From assembly GCF_910592395.1 (NCBI RefSeq), contig NC_088325.1:8308109-8372108 (forward strand): DNA of 64,000 nucleotides, given 5' to 3'. Source of the stretch: Lineus longissimus. Taxonomy: Eukaryota > Nemertea > Pilidiophora > Heteronemertea > Lineidae. The notes beneath the pieces are model-generated. The model searched no databases. It was not told the DNA's origin and saw only the letters and a list, made by a program, of their open reading frames with translations. The translations under genes were made by a program, and so were the position numbers. Of this stretch, positions 10,693 to 21,206 are shown one piece after another; the stretch's first letter is position 1, and each line of letters begins with the position of its first letter.

Positions 10693-11230
10693 GTGGCGAC
10701 ATCCATGTCACAGGGACGACTCATCTTGGGTACATGTTGATGATCTCGACTGTGAAGCCAAGGAATATATTGGAACTCATGGTGACAACATTTTAGACTC
10801 AGACGCTGTAGCACACATAGCTTCAACTAAAGTGCGCGATGTGAATCCTGTTCCGAAATTTCCTCCGTATAAACCATGTGCTAGGAACTTTGATTATACC
10901 GAGTTACTGGCTGTTCATCTCCAATCAGTACCAGGCAACAGTATGGAGACAGTCTATTTGCACCCTACAAGCACAGTGGCGGACAGTATCAGATTAGTCC
11001 TTCAGAGTTTCCCACGCTTGCGTCATGTACCACCATCTCGGATTAGTGTGTATTTCCATCACAAGCGACTGAAGAAAACATTCTCATTACAACAGGACTT
11101 GCAATTCTTAAAGTTACCAAACACAGGGAAAGTGCATGTCTTGGACAATACACAAGTATGTGATGAACTATATCTCACGTTCGATTTTCATAAAAAAAGT
11201 GAAGTCTTCAAATTGAATGTGCCGAAATAA
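10625..11230 (+). CDS. ORF2 of RT-less LTR element: chromodomain plus possible ubiquitin-like region
   Basis: Open frame of about 201 codons, one frame over from ORF1 and overlapping its end. Residues ~4-50 fit a chromodomain: HKVLSKRKCYNGEQFYFIEW followed by DDSSWVHVDDLDCEAKEYI, matching the V-L-x-R, F/Y-x-I-x-W and x-W-x-x-x-x-x-L spacing of the family. Chromodomains bind methylated histone tails, and chromoviral gypsy elements use them at the integrase C-end to choose sites. Here there is no integrase. Residues ~105-170 (TVADSIRLVLQSF ... ISVYFHHKRLKKTF ... LKLPNTGKVHVL) have a layout like a ubiquitin fold; this is weak. No ATG opens this frame (it starts after a stop at a GTG), so it is probably made as a fusion with ORF1. 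Confidence 0.6.
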   Translation: MKVTHKVLSKRKCYNGEQFYFIEWRHPCHRDDSSWVHVDDLDCEAKEYIGTHGDNILDSDAVAHIASTKVRDVNPVPKFPPYKPCARNFDYTELLAVHLQSVPGNSMETVYLHPTSTVADSIRLVLQSFPRLRHVPPSRISVYFHHKRLKKTFSLQQDLQFLKLPNTGKVHVLDNTQVCDELYLTFDFHKKSEVFKLNVPK

Positions 11231-11629
11231 CGGGTGTTAATCTTATCTTAAAACAACAGGAGTATTTTATGGAGTGAATCTAGTTATCACAGGACACTGC
11301 ATGCTTCAACTACGAACTCATTTTCAGAACAATGATTTAAACTTTTTCGGACGTCGGGGAATATTTTTGAAGTTTTAGCTCTTTCCATCTGCCTAGAGAA
11401 AAGACATTATAAAGCAGAAACTTGACTTTAATTTTGATTCGTTAAAATGCTAATTGCAGCACAGTTTTTTGGTAATGATCTGAACCAGAATAGCGTAAAG
11501 ACTCTTTGTCACAACTTAAGTGTTGAAATAATGTTGATTTATTGTATTTCATGTCACTTCATTTTATAAGTCTATGCATACTTGTACATGGTTTTGTCCT
11601 TGGTAGACAACGTATAATTCGCAGAAGTC
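11231..11629. other. 3' untranslated part of the RT-less LTR element
   Basis: AT-rich sequence between the ORF2 stop and the right LTR. No polypurine tract as clear as that of the gypsy element; the last bases are GCAGAAGTC. No coding sequence seen. Confidence 0.5.
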
Positions 11630-12841
11630 TTTTATGGTGCACTTTTCATCAAAAGTATAAATTTACACGTTATCATTTCTCATAATGTTTAAGGTGAATA
11701 TTTAACATATCGAACATGTCAAAACACAAAACTAGTTAGCTAATTCTGAAAACAATGGTTACTGAGGGTTTGACTCTTTCACTATAAAGGTCATTGTTTT
11801 ATTAATCAAGTATGTTCAGACAAGTTGGAGACGCTTGTGTGACAATATCAGGAATTGCTTACTGTATCTGTAATTATTATTTCTGTGTTTCTCTCTAGCC
11901 CTGGTGAACCCAGACACCCAGGATCGTTAACCGTTATAAGTTTCAACACCTTCCTTCTTAATTGCTCCTTTCCATTGTTTCATAATCTTTATCTCTTAAG
12001 CTGTTTGACCCCTTATATGATCTTCATGATTAGCAGCTGGTTACTAGGCCCCCGCCCTTGGCCCTGTCTGATAATCTTGTATTGATGCTGCTGTGTACTG
12101 ATGGTTGTTTCCTTAATTACTGAGTGCTAGTTGGCTCAGAGCCTGATATTTGGGCTAGGCTATTTACCCATTAGGGGTGTGTGTAATTAGGTATAAATGA
12201 TGATGTTCAGATGTTTTTAGTAAGTCCTGGCAGATCCAGAAAGCCAGCCTTCACCCTCTGTAGCTAAACAAGACATTTCTCTTGAAAAGCACCAGAGCAT
12301 TTTAATTGACTTCACCCTTGACCTTACAGCATGGTAAGATCCCTTTAAATCAACTCTTGTTGATACTTTGTTGTGCGCCTTATTTTGTAATGTTTTAGTG
12401 TCGGTTGTAGATACGAGGTTAGAGTGACGTGGATAATAAACAATGTAAATACATATCTTAGTTGGTTTAGTCTGTGGGTTCGAGTTCAGAGTTGCGAAGT
12501 TTATACGGTGACAAAATATTATAAGCCCTTTTACCGCTACACTTGATTGGCAAGTGTAATTAGTTGAAGTCTTTCAATCAGAAGCATGTTTGATTTGTCA
12601 AAGTTTGTATTATGTCTCCTTGGTGATTTTGTGTTGTTATAGTTTTCATGGTAAATCAAAGATTGTATATGGTCATTCAGGTCTTGGAATCCAGCCTGTG
12701 AACATCAGATTTGGACTCGCCATTCTGTGACTGTAGCTATCCATTATATAAATGCTGTATTTTTAAGAATTTCGAATATACAAGAAGAAAGGATCTCCAT
12801 CTTCAAGTTGTTTTGTCAGAAGATAGTTTTCCCCCATAATA
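11630..12841 (+). repeat. Right LTR of the RT-less LTR element, split by a solo LTR
   Basis: Matches 9433-9933 over its full length in two pieces, 11630-11837 and 12542-12841. The intervening 704 bp plus the duplicated CTTG is a foreign solo LTR. The 3' end CATAATA is followed by ATTG, matching the base quartet before the left LTR. The LTR copies differ by scattered substitutions and small indels. Confidence 0.8.
11838..12541 (+). mobile_element. Solo LTR (704 bp) of a different retrotransposon
   Basis: It begins TGTGACAATATC and ends CCGCTACA, so it has TG...CA ends, and is flanked by a 4-bp duplication CTTG (11834-11837 and 12542-12545). The host LTR is continuous on either side and its intact copy at 9433-9933 shows the empty site. 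Inside there is a TATAAAT near 12192 and AATAAA near 12436, consistent with promoter and polyadenylation signals. No internal region remains, as after LTR-LTR recombination. Confidence 0.9.
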
Positions 12842-12845
12842 ATTG

Positions 12846-13139
12846 TCATAGTAATGAAAGACATACTTATCCCAAGGGTATTGTGTTGCTAGGCTCAGCA
12901 GCAAGTTGTAAAGAATGCCTTTGACTGTCCTATTGCTGCCTCTTGCGTAGGTAGATAACTTCCCTTCTTAGATATTATCTTTACTGATTAGTTAGTTTCT
13001 GATTATAAACTCTTGGTGGTCCTAAACGCAACTGGGCCTGGTCTCTCTGACCCCACCTACTCACACCCACGCATAGCATATTAAGTAATGAAGATTTGAT
13101 CAGAGAAGTTAGTGTTAAAGTAAATTCTGAAGTGTTATG
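12846..13139. other. Unassigned non-coding sequence
   Basis: Right flank of the RT-less LTR element. No gene, repeat or structure recognised. Confidence 0.4.
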
Positions 13140-13765
13140 ACCTCTGTTATGACATCTGTTCAACAGTTTAGGAATAATAGGACTTCGTTGGATTTTCAAA
13201 ATGGCGGCCTGGCGGCCATATTTATCTTTGAAAATTAGGAATATTGAGTACATAGATACATAACCACATGAAGTTTGGTTGCAATCCGATCATAGTTTTG
13301 GAGTAATAAGACTTGGTTTAATTTTCAAGACGGCCGCCTGGCGGCCATACTGGCAAATGGATTTGACTGAAAATCAGGGATGTTGTAGAGAGTACATAGA
13401 TTTACAATCACATGAAATTTGGTTGCAATCCCACTTTGTTTCATTTTCAAGATGGCCGCATGGCGGCCATATTTGAAGTCCGAGTGAGACAAATTTTTTG
13501 GGTAGAATCGAGGGTCTCTTGATTATGTCGTCACAAGTTTAGAACCTTCTAGCTCAAATAGAAACTAAACGTGCCACCTATCGGTGTTTAGTGAACTTTG
13601 ACCTCTGTGATCTTGAAAAGATATTGCATATTGCCCAAAGCTACCATCACACCAAGTTCTAACCATCTAGCCCTAGCGGTGACGAAACTTGTTCCGCTAA
13701 CGGACGACGACGACAGCGGACGCCACAGTATCGTATAAGCTCCCCAGAGGTGAGCTAAAAACAGA
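13140..13765 (-). repeat. AGCTCACC-family dispersed repeat, minus-strand copy
   Basis: Reverse complement of the repeat at 55845-56650 and partly 57925-58490: it ends (plus strand) with CGTATAAGCTCCCCAGAGGTGAGCTAAAA and contains several GGCGGCCATATT phrases. No open frame with family motifs. These repeats carry GTCGTCCG microsatellite-like starts and recurrent phrases reading 'caagatggccgcc'. Confidence 0.75.
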
Positions 13766-14335
13766 AGTTTGGAAAGCAATAAGCAAACTGAAGAATAGAA
13801 AGGCAACCCGAATCGACAAGTTACCAAACGAGATATTGAAGTGTCTAAACTCGTTATTTAACAGTATCTTCTCGCGTTGATAAGTACCTCAAATTTGGAA
13901 ACAAAGTGTAATTCACCATATCAACAAAAAAGGAAAGGACCGTTTGGAACCTCTAAGTTATCAGGTCATAAGCCTGAACTCAACAGTGCGCAAGTTATCA
14001 GCTCAGTATTGCATAATAGGCTAACGCGCTTTATTGACAAGAATAATCTTTTGTGTGAGGAACAAAATGGCTTTCGTCCCAGTAGGAGTTGTGTAGACCA
14101 TATTTACACATTTAAGTTTAGTTATCCAAAATAGAAAGATAGCAAAACAATCTATCAACGTAGGTTTCATAGACTTCTCTAAGGCGTTCGATTTAGTGGA
14201 TAGAGTATGCCTCCTATACAAACTACAGTAACTTGGAGTATCGGGAGCGTTCCTGAGTTGCATCAAGGCCACGGACAACACAGCCCGCATTTGTATATTA
14301 AATTTGGTTGACTCGCTTCTTTGCACTTGAAACAT
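13762..14335 (+). pseudogene. Degenerate non-LTR retrotransposon RT fragment
   Basis: Across changing frames it reads EVWKAISKLKNRKATRIDKL (start of LINE RT, finger region), HINKKGKDRLEPLSYQV, NGFRPSRSCVDHI (motif with FR.SC) and VGFIDFSKAFDLVDR (catalytic motif A with the first Asp). Stops and frame changes interrupt it, and the FADD box and everything after are absent. It abuts the AGCTCACC repeat, whose end and this fragment meet at about 13760. Clade not decided; jockey/CR1-like in style. Confidence 0.8.
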
Positions 14336-14519
14336 TCTACATTTATAGTATATAGGTCAAACCAAAGTCGGTTTGACATATGATGTATCGTTGCTTGGAG
14401 TACCTACCATAAAAATATCATCAAAAACAAGTTACTAATAAGCGAGATTTTGCACTTTATAACTGTTTTAGTTTTGGCCTCCTGGTTACCAAGTCGAGAA
14501 TCATATCAGATCGAAATCT
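14336..14519. repeat. Dispersed 'aggtcaaa' repeat fragment
   Basis: Shares long phrases with 18530-18715, 18990-19220 and 49290-49400 (for example GTATCGTTGCTTGGAGTACC, ACCATAAAAATATCATC). Part of the same sprawling non-coding repeat family as the AGCTCACC elements. No coding content. Confidence 0.6.
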
Positions 14520-15209
14520 TAGGCTATTCATTACAGCCAGATCACGTTAGCGAAGGTTAAAAAGCGAACCTCAGGTTGCAAAGGCAAATGCATTGAGGCC
14601 GTGAGGTTGGATATTCTTTTTGAATTGCCCGATGATGTTGTTATTAGGGTAATCAGGCGTGATCAGAGATTAGCGCAATCTAGCCTAATCTCCTATGGCA
14701 TGTCTGGCTGACCTACCACAGCAGGTGTTACGGAATTTGTTATCGTTACTCCTGCCTGCAAGTGGCACATCATCTGACAAAATCAGAGTGTACTCAATGT
14801 AGGCCTAATGGCAATGGTTCAGATGAAGACCTGATCGGTCCTGTCGGATGCTTGTTTCTATATTGCAATATTGTAGTTGATCAAAAGATGGTGTTAATTC
14901 TAGTTTAACCCCCTGTGTGTCTGCATTGGTGCAGGATGTAACTGCTTTTTCGGACTGTTTGTTTATAGTAGGCCTATGTGAAAAAAACATTTCTTTTTTT
15001 TCATAGTTTTTTTCATCAGACTGGTTTAAACATGTCATTACAGCCAGATCCCGTTAGGGAAGGTCAAAAAGCGAACCTCGGGTTGCAAAGGCAAATGCAT
15101 CGATGCCTTGAGGTTCGCGTTTCTCTTTGAGTTGACCGATGATGTTGGTATTGGGGTAATCAGGTGTAATCACAGATAGTCTAATCGCCTCTGGCATATC
15201 TGGTTGACG
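14520..15209. repeat. Direct repeat pair (14533-14732 and 15039-15209)
   Basis: Two ~180-bp copies in the same orientation share TTACAGCCAGATC, AAAAAGCGAACCTC, GGTTGCAAAGGCAAATGCAT and the following ~100 bases with scattered differences. The second is broken by the element starting at 15210, and its continuation (TTGCCACAGCACGTGTTACC) resumes at 15960. The 14790-15038 spacer shows nothing recognisable. Confidence 0.7.
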
Positions 15210-15941
15210 GTAGATGGTAATAAAGGCACTGGAAAAAAAGGCACTGGAAAAAAAGGTACAGAAAAAAAGGCACTAGGTAAAAAAGGCACTGGAAAAAAGG
15301 CACTAGGTAAAAAAGGCACTAGGAAAAAAAGGCACTGGGTAAAAAAGGCACCAGGTAAAAAAGGCACCAGGTAAAAAGGCACTGGAAAAAAGGCACCAGG
15401 AAATCTCTAGGTTAAAAATTCATTTGGGGTGCCCCCCCCCCCCCCCGTGCATTTCTATATGTGTAATCTGCAATGTGTAATGTGCTTCCAAGTCTTTCTC
15501 ACCAATAAAACTGCAATGAGACTGCAATCAAGAATGTTTTGCTAGATGTCAATAGCCACTCTTGTGAAACTATTGTATCTTGTAGAAATAGGTTATTGGT
15601 TAGAGAACCCTGAATCTAACTTGATTAAACTACTGGACCAAATCGGATGATCTTTGTATTATTTTTTATAAGGATTCCCTGCCTATCCAAGCTAGTTTTT
15701 CTGGTCGGAGGGTACTGAAAATAGGCTGTTCCATTTTTTTGGACCACCCAGTATTCTGTTGATGTAGAAAAAAACTACACATAGAAATGCACATAGAAAT
15801 TTTTATTTTTATTTTTTATCTATGTAGTAGAGATTTCTCAGAGATTTCCCATACATTTTTTTTGGTGCCATTTTTTCCAGTGCCTTTTTAACCTAGTGCC
15901 TTTTTTTGCGTACCTTTTTTTCCAGTGCCTTTATTACCTAC
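15210..15941. mobile_element. Inverted-repeat element with subterminal GGCACT arrays
   Basis: Left end GTAGATGGTAATAAAGGCAC and right end GTGCCTTTATTACCTAC are inverted copies. Each is followed inward by a tandem array of 12-16-bp units (AAAAAAGGCACTGG and variants): about ten units on the left, four on the right. The element sits inside the second copy of the direct repeat above, whose two halves flank it. Interior 15400-15840 is non-coding, with a poly-C run near 15431. No transposase. Confidence 0.7.
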
Positions 15942-16504
15942 ATTCCTGGCAGACTGCTTGCCACAGCACGTGTTACCTATATATAAGCTGACAAGATGTT
16001 GAGTTTATTAATGGTCAACGGTGTAACTTTTATGTGTTTGCTTTGTGGTTATGTTGGCTGAACTTTTGAAACGACTTTTAACCCCTCAGGACCATTCTCC
16101 TTAATGGTCAAGCCATGCTGCTGCGTAAAATGTAGTGTTGTTAAAGGGAATATCTCGTAGCAGCGATAAGAAACGAGATTTAAATTTTTGGTTTTTGCGG
16201 GCTACTTTACAAAAATTAACTTAGTCACAGCCTTTTCTTCTTCTATATGTGTGTATGTGAGGGGGCGTCTACACTTAGCTTTAATGTTTTGACATTGCTC
16301 AGGTTCCGGACACTTGCGTATTGGCGGAGGCTACGGAAACAGTACCCCTGGAAGTTTATGGCTTTCAGGGGGGTTAGAGATAAAGATATATAAAATAATC
16401 ATTTGTTCCCCGGACATTCAACTTTTGGAACGTAAGTTCCCGTCAGAAATTTTAGGGAAATCCCAAGGGTGTCTATAACAGTTCATGCCTTTGCGTCACC
16501 ACAT
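15942..16504. other. Unassigned non-coding sequence
   Basis: It begins with the tail of the interrupted direct repeat (to about 15985). No gene recognised in the remainder. Confidence 0.4.
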
Positions 16505-17807
16505 TAGCCGCACTTACACCACATGAAAATGGACCACCAATCTTGGTTCGGGAACCAATGCCGCACCATCGAAAATCCACCAAGCGCTTACACCAGCGCT
16601 GCAGCTAGTTATAAAATCCGGCTACAGATGGCGCACAAACAATAAGCAGTACGCGGAAAGCCTTGGCAAAAAGCGCCATTTCGAAAGCGCCGCCTGGAGC
16701 CGAACCATCTAACTAGCTAATTGCCGATCCATTTGCGCTTACACCACGACAAAGCCGAGCTTTTAACAAGCCGGGCGAATTTGGACCATCAAGCTTGGTG
16801 GGACAAATTCGCTCGGCAATTTGTATCGGCAATGGATTGCCGAACCAATTTGTCGCGGCAATGTGGTGGTGTAAGTGCAATTGGTCCACCAATATTTCGT
16901 GGTGTAAGCGCAGCTTATATCGGGCTCCACAAACCCATGACAGATTCCATGCTATATTCCTGTTCCATTTCAGTTTCAAGCACACTGTGACGAAGCGTGT
17001 GCCATACAATATTCAAATATCCCAGTACATTTATCCTGTGATAGAGTGGTCTAGTCTATAAAAGAGCCAATATTACAGCCTTGCCTCTATCTCGACCTAA
17101 CTTGAAAATAGTACACATCCCTACGGCCTATATAATGTATGCTACTGCGTGGCCTACTTACTGACACAGACTCCCTGTAGCCAGGTCAGAGCTATCCATC
17201 CAATTTCAACTTAAGCTAAAAAAATTGCAATGCATCAGGTGTGGATATACTGCCTATCATGTGATGTCCAGTTTAGCATTAAGCATGCTGTTTCATCTTT
17301 ACCTGTTCTGTTAATACACAGACCATGCATACCTTGGCCTAGGAATTTTATGGTCAGTCTGGGGTGAAATCCCAAGGTGTATTGTAACAGTGACAAACAG
17401 GAATAATAGCTGCGCTTACACCACGAAATATTGGTGGACCAATTGCACTTACACCACCACATTACCGCGACAAATTGGTTCGGCAATCCTTTGCCGATAC
17501 AAATTGCCGAGCGAATTTGTCCCACCAAGCTTGATGGTCCAAATTCGCCCGGCTTGTTAAAAGCTCGGCTTTGTCGAGGTGTACGCGCAAATGGATCGGC
17601 AATTAGCTAGTTAGATGGTTCGGCTCCAGGCGGCGCTTTCGAAATGGCGCTTTCTGCGCATGCAATTTATTGTTTGCGCGCCATCTGTAGCCGGATTTTA
17701 TAACTAGCTGCAGCGCTGGTGTAAGCGCTTGGTGGATTTTCGATGGTGCGGCATTGGTTCCCGAACCAAGATTGGTGGTCCATTTTCAGGTGGTGTAAGT
17801 GCGGCTA
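16505..17807. mobile_element. Foldback element with ~400-bp inverted arms
   Basis: Arms 16505-16915 and 17408-17807 are inverted copies with high similarity along their full length, beginning TAGCCGCACTTACACC. Inside each arm the phrase GC(A/G)CTTACACCA(C) recurs in both orientations about five times, so each arm is itself a mosaic of small palindromes. The ~490-bp centre is non-coding. The arms' open frames are mirror images of each other and not genes. No clean target duplication seen. Confidence 0.8.
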
Positions 17808-19879
17808 TTGCTTCAAATCTGCCAAGGGTTTGTGGATGAAAATGTTACTCCTGAGGGTTGAAAGTGGGTAGAAGGCCAGGGGCAGGGGTAGACGGGAGTG
17901 AGAACTCTGGCCTTATGATAGTCATCCTCGGTCATCTTGAAGTCACTATCACTATCAGGTTTTCAGTTCTTTCATGACAGACTCCTTCATGAATATGATG
18001 ATGAATACTTGTTTCATCATCTCTGCCTCAGCTAACAATATTTGAACGAAATTTCATGGACATCAGATAGAAACCAATGCAGAAGCATACACTGCTTCTC
18101 CGCATCAAAATCATTGAAGAGATACAGCAACTGTTCCTTGACCAATCCATGACTCATCATTATATAACATTATATAACAATTCATGGCAGGAATTCAGCA
18201 ACACATTGAGTGCATTTGATCTAATCCACTAATCCACATACCCATATTGCACCAAGTGTAATGAACCCAGTAAGACAGGTAAACCTAACACAGTAGGTGG
18301 TGTCTGTAGTGCAATAGCAGATGTCAAGGAGGAAGGCCTTGGAGTGCAATCAATCAGCTTATCTGACCTATTATAAACATCCAGCTGAGAGGCATTCCAC
18401 CTATTTTGCTCATCTTTCGCTAACGGGGTCTGGCTGTCATGTTACATGACAGTAGGGAATCATGTGTACCAAATTTCAAGAAAATAGCTAGCGCCAATAG
18501 CGGTTAAGAAACGAGGCATAGTTACACTCAAACGACCAATTTATGCCATTTGACCTCTATTACCATGAAAAGTAGGTCAAATCAAAAACCCATATGATAT
18601 GTGATGTATCCTTGCTAGGAGTTCTAACCTACCATAAAACTGTTATCGAAAAGGAGTCATATCACACTCTTTAGGTTTCCAGTTCTGACCCCTGGTGGCC
18701 AAGTCAAGACCGAAATTTGGTGTCAGAGGTAACATGACATAGGGAATCAGGTGTACCAAATTTCAAGTTCATAGCTTTAGCGGTTAAGAAATGTGCCTTA
18801 TACATGCTTTCCGAAATTGGTGGCTTGCATTGGAACTAACTTTTTCCCCCTTGTCTGTCATCAAATGCATTCAAGTGTGTTGGTCAACCATGACTATCTC
18901 CTTTGTCCCTCCACCATAAGGCCTAGTTTCCCCTTATGAAATCACTATTTCGAACACTCAGCGCCCCATTTCTGGAAAGGTGTATAGTTACACTCAAACG
19001 GCCAATTCACACCATTTGACCTCTGTGACCTTGAAAATTAGGTCAAATCAAAAAGCCGTAGGAATTGTGATGTGCCCTTGCTCTCTGAGTACCTACTATA
19101 AAAATATCATTGAAAATAAGTCACTGTTGAGCGCGATATTGCACTATTTACCATTTTTTGTTTTGGCCCCATGGTGGCTAAGTCGAGAATCAGATTGGAT
19201 CGAAATTCAGTGTCAGAGGTTATATCAATCATGTAGGGAGAAAGATGTCCAATTGCGGAAATACATACTAAATATAAATTTCAACATTGTCATTGTGTAG
19301 ACAGATATACCAATACTATGAATTCCAAGTTTAAACAAATTTTTACACATAATAACTGCACTACAGCAATATGTATTGGTGGATTTCTATTTAACTGGAC
19401 CACACACAAGTAATTACAACCGGCGTACCCCTTTAACCCTTTAGCTCCTGTACCGCCCGTAGCCGCCCGTGTTTAAAACTCCCACCCTAAGATATCCAAG
19501 GGGCCGAGAAGTAAAGTAACACCACAGGGGCGACGCTTAGAGTGTCATCTTCCTCGTTCCTAGGTGGGTTGCTGTACATTTTACCGAGTAATACTAATAC
19601 AGGGCGAGTTGGCGAGTCAGCCTCCTGACCCCATTCATGTATTCATGTACAGGAGACAGCCGGGTTGTGTTTTCGGTCAAAAGTATTAGGTTGGATTATC
19701 GTACATTAGGGTTTCTTTAAAGATTTTTTTGATTAGGTAGGAACTTTTTATGATTCTATTGTTTACTACAGGGCCTTTCTATCTATTTTCACTAAATTGC
19801 TGGTGTGTTAATGCTTTCGATACCAGGGGGTTAAATGAAAAATTAATGATATCATATTGTAGGTATGATAGTTAGCTTC
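17808..19879. repeat. Non-coding region with dispersed 'aggtcaaatcaaaa' repeat copies
   Basis: The segments 18530-18715 and 18990-19220 are related to each other and to 14336-14519 (phrases GACCTCTGTGACCTTGAAAA, TAGGTCAAATCAAAA, ACCTACTATAAAAATATCAT). 18804-18985 is the left member of a direct repeat pair with 21025-21206. No protein-coding gene seen; the rest is unassigned. Confidence 0.5.
18804..18985 (+). repeat. 182-bp direct repeat, left copy
   Basis: Matches 21025-21206 closely, including CCGAAATTGGTGGCTTGCAT and GGCCTAGTTTCCCCTTATGA. The pair brackets 2.04 kb containing the lone U1 unit. It could be a dispersed repeat or the LTR-like ends of an unknown element; no TG...CA ends. Confidence 0.7.
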
Positions 19880-19885
19880 AAAATA

Positions 19886-20960
19886 AATAATATGGGGAAG
19901 GCTCAGGCCATGACAGGGAGCTCTTCGTTAATAGGGCTGGTGAGCAAGAAGACTCTGGTGGTGGTGGGGGGGGGGGGGGTATATAGGATGATGCCATCAT
20001 GGCAGTTGACCGAAGAAGCAGTTGGCTAGCACACAATGTCAATGATGGCGAGTAGTTGGTGGTGGGGAGAGGGGGGAAGGGGGATATAGTAATTATATAG
20101 TTAGGATGACGCCATCATGACAGTTGACCCAATAGACGCTGACGCAGTATAGAAAATAGGTGGGGAGAATGTGGGAAGGAAGCTAAACACAACAAACAGG
20201 AGAAGGATAGGTATTTTGCCCGGAGATAAGCATAATGATCCCAAGACCCAAGTGTAGGATTTGAATTCAAAAAGACCTCAGCCAACCCCCTGTCCTGAAT
20301 AGTTTGAGGGTAGCGCATGCGTTTGAGTAAGTGCGCATGCGCTTTCTACAGAAAATAGAAATGGTTTGTGTTGTGTTGTGGTTTCACGGTAGGAGTTTGT
20401 TATGGAAACGGGGAAATAAATATTGAGACCAATGTACTTTCACGATTATTGCATTATAAATGGGACCAGACCGTCGACATCCTCCCACACGCCATGACAT
20501 TGACGAAATCATTGTCGAAATGGGCAGCCCCCGACCGATCATGTTGGTGCGCATGCATACTACGGAAAAGTTAGCACACTCGAAATCTTTTGCGGACTTT
20601 TGCCAGTTCAAAGCACGACTTCTTCGCGGAAAGAGGAAAATAATCTCTGGCAGCGATGCAGATTGTTGTTTAATGCATTTCGATTCACCCCAGGGTATTC
20701 GTCACTCTTTGATTCGCCCCTGTTTTGACGAAATCTCCAACCTAAAGCGGCTACTCTGCGTAAAAATCATCGGTCCCCCTGCATTGTTTTTGAAAAAGAA
20801 AATCTCTCCCCAGGTAAATTGCTGTGCATAGGCGTATACGAATCCTCGCGTGCAAAAATTTCACCTGGGCAAGGTGGTTTTCTGGTTCCGGGTCAACTTT
20901 TTTTCATTGACGGTATACACACACTCTCTAACCATATAGCTCGCTTAAGAGCTCCCTATC
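19886..20960 (+). repeat. U unit, copy 1 (diverged, lacks the internal MITE)
   Basis: Related to the three U units at 24081, 25803 and 27180. It starts ATGGGGAAGGCTCAGGCC and ends near AAGCTCGCTTAAGAGCTCCC-type sequence. It lacks the ~315-bp MITE found in the others and so shows the empty site (GAATAGTTTGAGGGTAGCGC at about 20295). It holds the best-preserved internal open frame (20460-20813). Confidence 0.75.
20460..20813 (+). pseudogene. Open frame in U unit ending at a splice-donor-like site
   Basis: 118 codons from ATG, running to CCCAG|GTAAAT at 20813, a good splice donor. Residues 40-80 read TTEKLAHSKSFADFCQFKAR ... SGSDADCCLMHFDSPQG. The three other U units have the same stretch with one base less in two places, giving stops and frame changes. 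Upstream in those units an ATGGCC/ATGGCT in good context starts a short frame ending VDEWFQ before another GT. Together this looks like one or two exons of some gene caught in the repeat. I do not recognise the protein, and a chance open frame is possible. Confidence 0.35.
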
Positions 20961-21024
20961 ACTTGTAGTACTTCATTTCCAACTTTTTGCATATAGATCT
21001 CTTTTGCCCAAAGACAGTCTATAA

Positions 21025-21206
21025 ATGCTTCCCGAAATTGGTGGCTTGCATTGGAACTAACTCTTTCCCCCTTGTCCGTCATTAAAGGCATTCAAGTGTG
21101 TTGGTCAACAATGACTATCTTCTTTGTCCCTCCACCATAAGGCCTAGTTTCCCCTTATGACATCACTATTTCGGACAATCAGCGCCCCATTTTTGGAAAG
21201 GTGTAG
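21025..21206 (+). repeat. 182-bp direct repeat, right copy
   Basis: Partner of 18804-18985; see there. It directly follows the lone U1 unit with about 60 bases between. Confidence 0.7.

Noticed and set aside
15170-15382. Minus-strand frame of repeated F-L-P-S-A
   Set aside because: Translation of the GGCACTGG-poly(A) tandem array.
16713-17528. Open frames of 88-98 codons in the foldback arms
   Set aside because: The same frame appears in both arms as mirror copies; the sequence is a palindromic repeat with no protein motif.
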